Source: Candidatus Bathycorpusculum fermentans
GTDB lineage: Archaea > Thermoproteota > Bathyarchaeia > Bathyarchaeales > Bathycorpusculaceae
Direction of reading: 5' to 3'
Length of the DNA stretch: 9,050 nucleotides
Assembly: GCA_009787175.1 (NCBI GenBank)
Contig: WRGM01000111.1
Span: forward strand, 1 to 9,050
Shown: in pieces, positions 1 through 7,234 of the stretch
How positions within the stretch are numbered: position 1 is the stretch's first letter
Layout of the letters: the number at the start of each line of letters is the position of its first letter
Notes under the pieces: model-generated
What the model was told of the DNA's origin: nothing
The model's input: only the letters and a program-made list of their open reading frames with translations
Databases searched by the model: none
Program-made: the position numbers and the translations under genes

Positions 1-1
1 T

Positions 2-46
2 GAGGTTACTAGTGCTAAAATCGAAGACTATATCAATCGAGCTTGA
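2..46 (+). CDS. C-terminal end of an upstream protein (partial)
   Basis: This reading frame is open from the left edge and ends at a TGA at 44-46, giving the residues EVTSAKIEDYINRA. It is the only + strand frame open here for more than a few codons, and a strong hairpin follows five bases later, as expected at a gene end. Fourteen residues are too few to name a family. A chance open frame cannot be excluded. Confidence 0.45.
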   Translation, partial: EVTSAKIEDYINRA

Positions 47-50
47 AAGC

Positions 51-91
51 AATGGATACCTACCTCGTAAGAGGTAGGTAGTTCATTTTTT
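51..91 (+). terminator. Hairpin with GTAA tetraloop followed by a T-run
   Basis: A perfect 10-bp stem (TACCTACCTC at 57-66 with GAGGTAGGTA at 71-80) closes on a four-base GTAA loop, a GNRA-type tetraloop in RNA. The stem continues for six more pairs (51-56 with 82-87, one G-U pair) past a single bulged G at 81. The T-run 86-91 overlaps and follows the base of the stem. It lies just after the stop of the upstream partial gene. Archaeal termination usually depends mainly on T-runs, so the hairpin may also stabilise the mRNA 3' end or be a small structured RNA. Confidence 0.6.
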
Positions 92-189
92 CAGTGGATA
101 TGTTCAGTTTTGAGTACTAAGTTTTGGTGTTGAGAGCTGTTTTTGTGTGTAAAGGTTCATGTTTGTCTTTGTGTTTTTATCAGGTAATC

Positions 190-197
190 TTTATATC
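190..197 (+). promoter_or_regulatory. TATA box of the polyferredoxin-hdrA operon
   Basis: TTTATATC resembles the archaeal TATA consensus TTTAWATA. With the usual 25-27 nt spacing, transcription would start near 220, leaving a leader of about 40 nt before the ATG at 263. A GGTG ribosome-binding site lies at 252-255. The surrounding 92-260 region is very rich in T and G on this strand, and no other element was recognised in it. Confidence 0.5.
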
Positions 198-262
198 AAA
201 ATCGTTATTTCATAAAGTGTTGCTGAATCTGTTAGTTGATAAATATTCTTTGGTGTGTATAT

Positions 263-1192
263 ATGCCCTATAAGAGCTCAAAGCAGGATTTGCTGGATGT
301 TTTAGTGTTAGAGTGGGCTCTACAGGTGAAGAATTATAGGTTGACTCTTGATAGGCGTCGTTGTGTTGGTTGTCAAATTTGCAGTTTAGCTTGTTCTAAG
401 GGTGCTATTACGGTTGAAAAAACGTCTAAATCTGCTGATAGGGCGTTAAAGCCGCTTGTTGATATCGACTTGGATAGATGCAATTTTTGTGGTGTATGTG
501 ATGTAACGTGTCTTTATGGTGCTATTAATGTAACTGTAAATGGTACGCGTAATATGGCGCTTATTTTAAATGAGAGCTACCCAAAAATTAGTAGAGTAAT
601 TACTCTAGACACTAAGTTGTGTCTTAAGGATTGTTTTGAATGTGAAAATGTTTGTCCTTGGCAATTAATTAAAGTGTCTCATGTTGGGTTCGATGGACAA
701 CCCGTACAAAATGTTAATCTGCTCTCTCCTACGGCAAAGCGGCGTGTTAGAGTAAGTGTTGATATTCAAGAAAATTATTGTCCAACGTGTAAAATCTGTG
801 AGGTAAAGTGTCCTTCTAAAACTTTAAAAGTTAGAAAAATTTTTGAAGGAAAAATCCTTATAAATACTGACAAATGCCCCTCTGACTGCCATGATTGTGT
901 AGATGTCTGTCCTGTGCCTAATGTTTTAACAGTTAACACGGCAAGAAAAGTTGACATAGCCGAGCTCTATTGCACTTATTGTGGTGCATGTAAAAATGTT
1001 TGTCCTGTTCCTGAGGCGTTAATGGTTAGGCGCACTAAAGTTGCTCATACCCGTGTTCATTCAGGTGCATGGAATAAGGCGTTGGAAAAGCTTACCAGTA
1101 AACAGGCTGGTGTAAAGGAGCTTAAGGCAGTTACTTCTCTAAAGAAGAGAAATGTAATAATTAAAAGGCTGCGGGATGAAATAGATAGATGA
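263..1192 (+). CDS. Polyferredoxin with six [4Fe-4S] motifs
   Basis: This 309-residue soluble protein carries six four-cysteine cluster motifs: C34-C37-C40-C44, C73-C76-C79-C83, C120-C124-C127-C131, C173-C176-C179-C183, C205-C209-C212-C216 and C237-C240-C243-C247. Motifs 3 and 5 have a CxxxC start while the others have CxxC. Such mixed tandem modules are known in FwdF/MvhB-type polyferredoxins, which relay electrons between flavin or hydrogenase units and a catalytic partner. The last 60 residues are basic, helical-looking and cysteine-free. The ATG at 263 was chosen over an upstream TTG at 236 because GGTG sits 7 nt before it. The gene overlaps hdrA by ATGA, implying co-translation and a shared complex, so the likely role is an electron wire to or from HdrA. 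The exact subfamily is not certain. Confidence 0.9.
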   Translation: MPYKSSKQDLLDVLVLEWALQVKNYRLTLDRRRCVGCQICSLACSKGAITVEKTSKSADRALKPLVDIDLDRCNFCGVCDVTCLYGAINVTVNGTRNMALILNESYPKISRVITLDTKLCLKDCFECENVCPWQLIKVSHVGFDGQPVQNVNLLSPTAKRRVRVSVDIQENYCPTCKICEVKCPSKTLKVRKIFEGKILINTDKCPSDCHDCVDVCPVPNVLTVNTARKVDIAELYCTYCGACKNVCPVPEALMVRRTKVAHTRVHSGAWNKALEKLTSKQAGVKELKAVTSLKKRNVIIKRLRDEIDR

Positions 1193-3627
1193 CAAAGGTT
1201 AAGAATAATTTGTCGACTTTCGACGAGTTGCGTGTAGGCGTTTTTGTTTGCCATTGCGGCTTAAATATTGCTGGAACTGTAGATGTTCATGAAGTTGCTA
1301 ATTACGCTAAAACTCTGCCAGATGTAGTTTTTGTTAAAGAAAATCGTTATACCTGCGCAGACCCTGGACAAGAAGAAATTAGAAAAGCTATAGTACAAAA
1401 TAGTTTAAATCGTATAGTTATAGCTGCCTGCTCTCCGAGAATGCATGAGCCTACTTTTCGTCGTACAGTTGCTGAAGCGGGTCTTAACAGTTTTCTATAC
1501 GAAATGGCAAATATACGCGAATTCTCCTCCTGGTGTCATCAAAATAATCCTCAAGAGGCAACAGAGCGAGCAAAAGACGCTGTCCATATGGCTGTAGCTA
1601 AAGTGCGCCTAATGCAGCCTTTGCAGCCTTTTGAGGTGCCTGTAACCCGTAGTGCTCTTGTTATCGGTGGTGGTATAGCGGGTATTAGTGCTGCTTTAGA
1701 TTTAGCTGAGCAAGGCTTTAGAGTGTATTTGCTTGAAAAGTCTCAGAGTATAGGCGGTTATATGGCGGCTCTTGATAAAACTTTTCCAACTCTTGACTGT
1801 AGTATATGTATTGAGGGTCCAAAAATGGTGGACTGTGCTAGGCATCCTAATATTACAATTTTTGCCTACAGTGATCTTGTTAAAGTTGACGGATATGTTG
1901 GAAACTTTAAAGTGTTAATCCGCAAAAATCCCCGGTTTGTTCTTTCTGAAAAATGTACAGGCTGTGGTGAGTGTAAGGATGTTTGTCCTATTGAGTATCC
2001 AAATGAGTGGGATTTTAATCTTGGCACTCGTAAGGCTATATCTGTACCCTTTGATCAAGCCGTTCCGCTAGTTTACACAGTTAACCGTGATTATTGTATT
2101 GAATGCTATAAGTGTACCGAAAAATGTGGTGAACGTCAGGCTATAGATTTTGACCAAAAACCTGAAGAAATAGAAATTGACGTTGGCACTATAATTGTCT
2201 CTACAGGATATGACATTTACGAACCATATGATATGCCCCTTTTAGGATACGGAAAATATCCAAACGTAATTACCAGCCTAGAGTTTGAACGCTTAATTTT
2301 AGCCGCCGGTCCCACAGGCGGCCGTGTCATACGACAATCCGATGGACAAAAACCGCATAAAATCGCCTTCATATTATGCGTAGGCAGCCGAGATAAAAAC
2401 AGGTATCCTTACTGCAGTAATTACTGCTGCATGTACACATTAAAACATGTAGTGCAGCTTAAAGAAAAATACAAAGAGGATATAGAAGTTACCGTTTTCT
2501 ACATGGACATACGCAGCCAGGGAAAAGGGTATGAAGAATTCTATGACCGAGCTCGCGAAAGAGGCATAACATTCATACGCGGAAGAGTAGGCAAAATAAA
2601 CGAAAACCCAGATACTCATAATTTGACAGTACACGCCGAAGACACCCTGCTCGGCGAAACCGTAGAAATTGAAGCTGACATGGTAGTTCTAGCGACAGCA
2701 TCCATACCTAAGAAAGACTCTGCCCAGCTTGCCCATATACTAAACGTTTCCCGAGGACAAGACGGCTTCTTTATGGAAGCCCATCCTAAACTAAAACCCT
2801 TAGACGCCCCAACAGACGGCATATTCTACGCCGGAGCCTGCACAGGCCTAAAAGACATACCATACAGCGTCTCACAGGGCAGCGGAGCAGCCTCAAGAGC
2901 AGCAGCTATTATATCAAAACAAAAATGGAAAATCGAACCCATAGTATCTACAATTAACCAGACTAAATGCACAAGCTGCGGCGCATGCGTTAAAACATGC
3001 CCCTATGGCGCAATTAAACATGAAATAGACAAACCAGCAAAAATAATCACTGCCAGCTGCCACGGCTGCGGAACCTGCGTCGCCGACTGCCCCACACACG
3101 CTATAACACAGATGCACTTCACAGATGCCCAAATAACCGCCCAAATACACGCAGCCCTACAAAATAAACCTGAAAAAAAAATTTTAGCCTTCCTCTGCAA
3201 CTGGTGCAGCTATGCTGGAGCCGACCTAGCCGGCATTAGCCGATGCGAATATCCCCCAAATGTACGAGTCATACGCGTCATGTGCAGCGGACGAGTATCT
3301 AAAGAATTCATACTAGAAGCCCTACGCCTAGGTGCAGGCATGATAATGATAGGCGCATGCCACCTACCCTATGACTGCCACTACATAAACGGAAACCACA
3401 AAATGAAAACAAGAACAGACAACCTCAAAAATATGCTAACAAAAATAGGCATGAGCCCCGAGAGACTCCGAGTCGAATACATCTCAGCCGCCGAAGGCAT
3501 ACGATACGCCGAAATAATAAAAGAAATCGAACAACAAAGAAAAACCCTAGAAAACAAAATAAACGAAGAAACAGAAAAACTCAAACCCACAATAGAACAC
3601 ATACTAAACAAACAACAACTTACCTAA
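1189..3627 (+). CDS. hdrA: Heterodisulfide reductase subunit HdrA fused to an MvhD domain
   Basis: HdrA is the FAD-binding electron-bifurcating subunit of heterodisulfide reductase complexes. This 812-residue protein shows the N-terminal HdrA region (C21, C23, C56, C81) and the FAD-binding GGGIAG at 160-165. The HdrA signature around DCSIC (203-207) and RHPN (218-221) follows. Inserted ferredoxin motifs are C256-C259-C262-C266 and C303-C306-C309-C313. The second half of the flavin fold includes ILCVGS (395-400) and YAGACTG (547-553). Two further ferredoxin motifs are C594-C597-C600-C604 and C624-C627-C630-C634. Residues about 664-775 form an MvhD/FlpD-like iron-sulfur domain (FLCNWCSYAGADLAG, RVMCSGR, DCHYINGN), which in methanogens connects HdrA to hydrogenase or formate dehydrogenase. 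The last 35 residues look coiled-coil. HdrA-MvhD fusions are known in other anaerobes. HdrB and HdrC are absent, so the electron acceptor cannot be read from this window. Base composition shifts within the gene from T/G-rich to A/C-rich. Confidence 0.95.
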   Translation: MTKVKNNLSTFDELRVGVFVCHCGLNIAGTVDVHEVANYAKTLPDVVFVKENRYTCADPGQEEIRKAIVQNSLNRIVIAACSPRMHEPTFRRTVAEAGLNSFLYEMANIREFSSWCHQNNPQEATERAKDAVHMAVAKVRLMQPLQPFEVPVTRSALVIGGGIAGISAALDLAEQGFRVYLLEKSQSIGGYMAALDKTFPTLDCSICIEGPKMVDCARHPNITIFAYSDLVKVDGYVGNFKVLIRKNPRFVLSEKCTGCGECKDVCPIEYPNEWDFNLGTRKAISVPFDQAVPLVYTVNRDYCIECYKCTEKCGERQAIDFDQKPEEIEIDVGTIIVSTGYDIYEPYDMPLLGYGKYPNVITSLEFERLILAAGPTGGRVIRQSDGQKPHKIAFILCVGSRDKNRYPYCSNYCCMYTLKHVVQLKEKYKEDIEVTVFYMDIRSQGKGYEEFYDRARERGITFIRGRVGKINENPDTHNLTVHAEDTLLGETVEIEADMVVLATASIPKKDSAQLAHILNVSRGQDGFFMEAHPKLKPLDAPTDGIFYAGACTGLKDIPYSVSQGSGAASRAAAIISKQKWKIEPIVSTINQTKCTSCGACVKTCPYGAIKHEIDKPAKIITASCHGCGTCVADCPTHAITQMHFTDAQITAQIHAALQNKPEKKILAFLCNWCSYAGADLAGISRCEYPPNVRVIRVMCSGRVSKEFILEALRLGAGMIMIGACHLPYDCHYINGNHKMKTRTDNLKNMLTKIGMSPERLRVEYISAAEGIRYAEIIKEIEQQRKTLENKINEETEKLKPTIEHILNKQQLT

Positions 3628-4912
3628 CGTCTAACTCTCCTATAAGATACGTCCCTGAAACATCAACAATATGAACACGCAACACCCTACCTAACAAATT
3701 ATGCTCACTTTTAACAACAACCGGCTTGTAAGCAAAATTACGACCAACCCATGACCCCTCTAGTTTACCCGCCTCATCTACAAAAACCTCACCACTCCAA
3801 CCCAGCCACCGTTTATTTCTCTCAAACGACAACTGCTTAACTAATAATGCAGCCCTAACACTCCTCTGCTTAACAACCTCAGGTAACACCTTACCCTCAC
3901 TTATCTCCGCCGCCAAAGTCTTAGGACGAGCAAAAAATTTAGACACATTTGTAACATCAGGCCTAACATCCCTCAACAACTGAAGCGTATTTTCAAACGC
4001 ATGCTCCGTCTCCCCCGGAAAACCCACAATAACATCCGTCGCCAACGTCAAATCCGAAAAAACCTCTCTAAAAGCGGCAACTGACTCTTTAAATTCCTCT
4101 ACAGTATAGAACCTCCGCATTTTTTTAAGCACCTGATCATCACCACTTTGAATAGGAAAATGCAGAAACTTGAAAACCTTAGGACTCTTAAAAGCCTCAA
4201 TAAGCTCTGACTGCATATCAACTATCAAATTAGGCGTCATCATACCAACCCTGACCCTGAAATCCCCCTCCACCTCACAAACAGCATAAAGAAGATCCGC
4301 AAGATTCCTATTCATATCCCGCCCATAAGCCGCAGTATCTTGAGATGTCACCCAAAACTCACAAACACCCTCAGCAACATCAGACTTTACACGCTGAATC
4401 ACTTCAGATATGTCGTAACTCCGCAATTTTCCTCTAGCAAAAACAACTGCACAATATGAACACGAGCCAAGGCAGCCTAAATTTATTGGTAAAATGCTAA
4501 CAAATGGGTTCGTGTTAATTTTAGGCAGGGTTAATTTAGGTTTTTCTTCTTGAAATACTTGATGCAGATCTGTAATTTTTTCGTCGTTTGCTACTTTATT
4601 GACTAGCTCAATTATACCCTCGCCAATTGCTGGACCTGCAATACCGTCAAACTGTACTTCTTGTTTAAGACGTTCTAAGCTTATTTTTGGCAAACAGCCT
4701 ATTATTATGACTTTTTTTGTTTTTGGTGCTTGTTTTATAGCGTTTATTATGCGATTTTCTGTTGGTCCTTTTACGGCGCAACTGTTGAATATTATAATGT
4801 CTGCTTCTGCACTTGCGGTGATTTGATATCCTTGCTTTGTTAGAATTCCTGTTATTGTTTCACTGTCTGCTGTATTTGCTGAACAGCCGTAGGTCTTGAT
4901 GGCAATTTTCAT
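3620..4912 (-). CDS. tRNA t6A37 methylthiotransferase (archaeal CDKAL1/MtaB-like)
   Basis: This radical-SAM enzyme adds a methylthio group to t6A at position 37 of ANN-decoding tRNAs, making ms2t6A. The 430 residues fit the archaeal MiaB-like family. The N-terminal UPF0004 domain binds an auxiliary [4Fe-4S] cluster through C10 (KTYGCSAN), C45 (FNSCAVKGPTENR) and C73 (IIIGCLPK). The radical-SAM cluster motif is C147-C151-C154 in GCLGSCSYC, followed by FARGKLRSY. HFPIQSGDD (251-259) and DVIVGFPGETE (293-303) are family motifs. A TRAM RNA-binding domain spans about 365-430. The ATG at 4912 was chosen because MKIAIKTYGC is the usual family start and GTGAT lies 6 nt upstream. An in-frame ATG at 4993 would add 27 atypical residues. 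The 3' end overlaps hdrA by 8 bp, tail to tail. A link to the nearby tRNA-Ile(GAU), which should carry t6A, is plausible but only contextual. Confidence 0.93.
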   Translation of the reverse strand: MKIAIKTYGCSANTADSETITGILTKQGYQITASAEADIIIFNSCAVKGPTENRIINAIKQAPKTKKVIIIGCLPKISLERLKQEVQFDGIAGPAIGEGIIELVNKVANDEKITDLHQVFQEEKPKLTLPKINTNPFVSILPINLGCLGSCSYCAVVFARGKLRSYDISEVIQRVKSDVAEGVCEFWVTSQDTAAYGRDMNRNLADLLYAVCEVEGDFRVRVGMMTPNLIVDMQSELIEAFKSPKVFKFLHFPIQSGDDQVLKKMRRFYTVEEFKESVAAFREVFSDLTLATDVIVGFPGETEHAFENTLQLLRDVRPDVTNVSKFFARPKTLAAEISEGKVLPEVVKQRSVRAALLVKQLSFERNKRWLGWSGEVFVDEAGKLEGSWVGRNFAYKPVVVKSEHNLLGRVLRVHIVDVSGTYLIGELDVR

Positions 4913-5018
4913 GTATTTATCACGTTGTTTAGTGTTGTAGAATGGTTCATTAAGTAATAAAACTTGAGGGTTGTGTGTTGCTGTTTTTAACATTTATTTG
5001 CTTTTTTATGTATATGGA

Positions 5019-5026
5019 TTTATAAA
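5019..5026 (-). promoter_or_regulatory. TATA box of the methylthiotransferase gene
   Basis: TTTATAAA is a perfect palindrome matching the archaeal TATA consensus. On the - strand it predicts a transcript start near 4996. That is almost on the in-frame ATG at 4993 and about 84 nt before the ATG at 4912 favoured here. The transcript therefore either has a leader of about 84 nt or is nearly leaderless and encodes an N-terminal extension. The box is 18 bp from the edge of the inverted repeat at 5044-5075. Confidence 0.5.
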
Positions 5027-5043
5027 GAGTGCAACCAACATGT

Positions 5044-5075
5044 TATCTACATATTAACTGCATAATATGTAGATA
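5044..5075. promoter_or_regulatory. 13-bp perfect inverted repeat, probable RHH operator
   Basis: TATCTACATATTA (5044-5056) and TAATATGTAGATA (5063-5075) are exact reverse complements separated by the 6-bp spacer ACTGCA. The right arm abuts or overlaps the likely TATA element TATATAG at about 5074-5080 that drives the RHH gene. A bound dimer pair would therefore block TATA-binding protein. The repeat also lies about 20 bp behind the divergent methylthiotransferase TATA box. Ribbon-helix-helix proteins commonly bind such palindromes and repress their own promoters, so autoregulation is the simplest reading. Confidence 0.65.
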
Positions 5076-5122
5076 TATAGTTTACCAAAACATAATTCGT
5101 TCACTAAGAGGGGAACATAATA

Positions 5123-5278
5123 ATGAAACTAATTACATTACACTTACCTGAACCTTATATAAAAGCTTTAGAGCAACTTGTAGATGAAAGACACTATCCA
5201 AACCGTGCAGAAGCAATCCGTGTCGCAATCCGAGACTTAATCAGCGAAGAAGTATGGAGACGAAGAACCGATGACTAA
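5123..5278 (+). CDS. Short ribbon-helix-helix (CopG-like) DNA-binding protein
   Basis: This 51-residue protein begins MKLITLHLPEPYIKALEQLV and contains YPNRAEAIRVAIRDLI at 25-40. That is the classic RHH layout of one beta strand (about 2-9, residues contacting the DNA major groove) and two helices with the PNRAEAIR turn. The basic WRRR sits near the C-terminus. There is no ligand or metal domain such as the one in NikR, so it probably acts as a dimeric transcription regulator. The start is ATG with GAGGGG 9 nt upstream at 5108-5113. Its stop overlaps the next gene by 8 bp, and a 13-bp inverted repeat sits at its promoter, suggesting autoregulation. Similar short RHH proteins in archaea include haloarchaeal CdrS, a cell-division regulator, as well as antitoxins; the sequence alone does not decide between them. 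Confidence 0.85.
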   Translation: MKLITLHLPEPYIKALEQLVDERHYPNRAEAIRVAIRDLISEEVWRRRTDD

Positions 5279-5570
5279 ACCTGAAGAACTACTCAAAGGT
5301 CGCATAGACGAAAGCTTTGAAGACACAAAAATCGAAATCACACAAGAACTCATAGATAACGCTCTACACCTCTGCACATCAGGATGCCTCCCTTTTGACA
5401 CAGAGGACGAAATTATTATTTCCCCTAAAAAACATGTGGTGAAAACTAAAATGACAAAAAAAACTCAACTAGAACAAGCCACACAACAACTCTATGATCT
5501 GGAAAGCTGTCACATAGCCGAAGAAACTATGGATGTAGATTTAGGTCTCTACCAGATGGAAGACTACTAA
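5271..5570 (+). CDS. Unrecognised 99-residue acidic protein in the RHH operon
   Basis: I do not recognise this family. The 99 residues are rich in Glu, Asp, Lys and Thr, with no membrane segment or signal peptide. Visible features are a CTSGC pair (C35, C39), the acidic stretch PFDTEDEIII (41-50), a basic middle (SPKKHVVKTKMTKK, 51-64), a likely helix TQLEQATQQLYDLESC (65-80) and an acidic tail ending in MEDY. The ATG overlaps the RHH stop in ATGACTAA, so the two are co-transcribed and probably translationally coupled. The pairing resembles an antitoxin-toxin or regulator-partner operon, but no toxin active site is visible. It could equally be a protein controlled by, or binding, the RHH dimer. 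Codon use is A/C-rich like the RHH gene. Confidence 0.72.
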   Translation: MTKPEELLKGRIDESFEDTKIEITQELIDNALHLCTSGCLPFDTEDEIIISPKKHVVKTKMTKKTQLEQATQQLYDLESCHIAEETMDVDLGLYQMEDY

Positions 5571-5604
5571 TTTTTCCTCCATTTTCACTTGTTTATACTT
5601 GTTT
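5571..5604 (+). terminator. T-rich end of the RHH operon
   Basis: A five-T run directly follows the stop codon at 5568-5570, and two near copies of ACTTGTTTA follow at 5587-5604. This T-rich stretch separates the operon from the convergent phosphatase gene and could serve as an archaeal oligo-T terminator. No hairpin was found. Confidence 0.3.
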
Positions 5605-6484
5605 AAGATATTAGTTTTGCAATGTTTTTGTTACGTGGGACACAGAAATAGTCTGCTACAGGATTGCATTTTGTTCGGAAAAGATGCAGATGGGGTTTGG
5701 TGTATACGTATTCGGTTAATGTCTCTGCGTATCCCATGCCTTTGGCGAAAACCAGCTCTGCTTCATCGTAGATCTTTAAAAATTTTGGTGAAACCTCTTT
5801 TTTAAGCAGTCCAACAGCGTTGGCTCCGGTGGTTATAACTTCGTCTGCAAGTTTATCTATGTTGGAGATTTCTACGTCTTCCATTGTGGCGTCATTAATT
5901 ATTGGTCCACCTTTAACGACGTATATGACTCTTAATCCCATTGCCTTTAGTTGTTCGACAAGGAGGGAGTCAAAGATTATTTCACCTGCGTTGTCGGCAA
6001 GAAATAGGACGTTGCTTGACTTTTTGGTTATTTCATATGCTTTGTCTATGTCGTCTATAGCTAAGTCCTTAGCGGCGTTTCTAAATGTTTTAGCTAAGTC
6101 TTTTATGGTAAATTTGTGTCCGGGTATGTCAAATTCCATTATGTTGCCTACTATTGAACATAGGCAGGCTTTTTTGAATCTTTCTTGTTGAGTGTAACCT
6201 GAGTATACAAATTTTTTAGCTTGCGGTAATAGTTTAAGCGCTTTTTCATTAGCTACTTTTTTTATGTATTTATACGGATCCGGATTGCTGGTTAATTGTT
6301 GAATTATATGGTCTCTTTTGGTGCATATGTCTGCGGCAACGGTGGATGGTTTAAAGCTGCGGTTTAAAAGTTTTACAACTTCTGACATACATCTGAAACG
6401 CAGAGCAGGGTTCGTGGTGGCTTGATAAATTTGTATTTGTGCTCGAGAGAGTATGCATGATGCGCATTCTGGTTCAACTTTCAA
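5603..6484 (-). CDS. DUF89/ARMT1-like metal-dependent phosphatase
   Basis: This 293-residue protein belongs to the DUF89 family of metal-dependent phosphatases, several members of which remove damaged or side-product phosphometabolites. Seen here are the N-terminal CxxC (C7, C10) typical of the microbial subgroup, GNIMEFD at 113-119, the metal-binding LADNAGE at 162-168, KGGPIINDAT at 191-200, and the KGMGYAETL region at 248-256. The length is normal. The start is a TTG at 6484, supported by GTGAG 5 nt upstream; the next Met would remove the CxxC region. It lies 18 bp after the triosephosphate isomerase stop on the same strand, and no promoter was seen between them, so they are probably one operon. 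The substrate is unknown; a sugar or triose phosphate derivative is an inference from context. Confidence 0.88.
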   Translation of the reverse strand: MKVEPECASCILSRAQIQIYQATTNPALRFRCMSEVVKLLNRSFKPSTVAADICTKRDHIIQQLTSNPDPYKYIKKVANEKALKLLPQAKKFVYSGYTQQERFKKACLCSIVGNIMEFDIPGHKFTIKDLAKTFRNAAKDLAIDDIDKAYEITKKSSNVLFLADNAGEIIFDSLLVEQLKAMGLRVIYVVKGGPIINDATMEDVEISNIDKLADEVITTGANAVGLLKKEVSPKFLKIYDEAELVFAKGMGYAETLTEYVYTKPHLHLFRTKCNPVADYFCVPRNKNIAKLIS

Positions 6485-6502
6485 AGTAACTCACTGCTAT
6501 CC

Positions 6503-7189
6503 TTATTGTTGTAGTGTTGCATTGGCAAATGAGCATAAAATGTTATAGGGGTCTTTTGCTTTAACGATGCCGCTTGCAACTAGGACTCCTAATGTTCCAA
6601 GTTTTAAGGCAATTGTAACATCTTCTGCTTGACTTATACCTGCGCCACATAGAATTGGCATGCTTTTATCTACTTTATGCACTAAAGCAACAGTGTCTGT
6701 TATAACCTCAGGTTTAGCCTTAGATACGGGAATTCCTGTGCCTATAAGCTCTGGCGGCTCAATAGAGGTTATATCTGGCCTTAAAGCTGCCACAGCAGCA
6801 CTAGTAGCTGGATTATTCGCACAAACACACGTTAAAAGTCCTTTTTCCTTAGCTAACTCTATTGAGGATTGAATATCTCTTAAGTAAAGCTGCCTCTCAG
6901 AATGATTAATAAGCGTACCAGCAGTCCCTGTCTCTTTTACTGCCTCGGCAAGAATGTGACCGGTACTATTGCCTGGCTTTATATGGTCAAGATGTTGAGC
7001 AAAAACAGGAATTTCTACAGACTCAACTATTTTAGCTAAATCAACAAATTGAGGAACAACTATAATCTGCACACCCGTCTCCTTACTAGCTCTCTCAGCC
7101 TGTTTTGCAAGTTCCACAGCTCTTTTACCTGTAGATTCAATAAAAGTTTTAAAATTTACAATAATCATAGGCTCATTTAGCTTCAACAT
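6503..7189 (-). CDS. tpiA: Triosephosphate isomerase, archaeal type
   Basis: This enzyme interconverts dihydroxyacetone phosphate and glyceraldehyde 3-phosphate in glycolysis and gluconeogenesis. At 228 residues it has the compact archaeal length, shorter than the roughly 250 of bacterial and eukaryotic enzymes. Catalytic residues are visible: K14 in VNFK, H96 in INHSER, and E144 in IEPPELIGTG. The phosphate-binding C-terminal loops LCGAGI and GVLVASGIVKAKDP are also present. The ATG start has GTGAG 5 nt upstream, and a TATA box lies at 7238-7245. The DUF89 phosphatase gene follows 18 bp downstream. The cytoplasmic TIM-barrel assignment is secure. Confidence 0.96.
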   Translation of the reverse strand: MLKLNEPMIIVNFKTFIESTGKRAVELAKQAERASKETGVQIIVVPQFVDLAKIVESVEIPVFAQHLDHIKPGNSTGHILAEAVKETGTAGTLINHSERQLYLRDIQSSIELAKEKGLLTCVCANNPATSAAVAALRPDITSIEPPELIGTGIPVSKAKPEVITDTVALVHKVDKSMPILCGAGISQAEDVTIALKLGTLGVLVASGIVKAKDPYNILCSFANATLQQ

Positions 7190-7234
7190 TTTCTCTCACA
7201 TTAACGTTAAACGTACTTACTGCTTTTAATATTT

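Noticed and set aside
236..262. A TTG start adding nine residues to the polyferredoxin
   Set aside because: It has no ribosome-binding site, while the ATG at 263 has GGTG at a good distance.
2914..3200. Cys-rich open frames on the - strand
   Set aside because: Both are antisense to the C-terminal ferredoxin motifs of HdrA; their cysteines come from the complement of that coding sequence.
5820..6191. A 123-codon open frame on the + strand
   Set aside because: It is the complement of the DUF89 phosphatase, including its LADNAGE and KGGP motifs, so it is a shadow frame.
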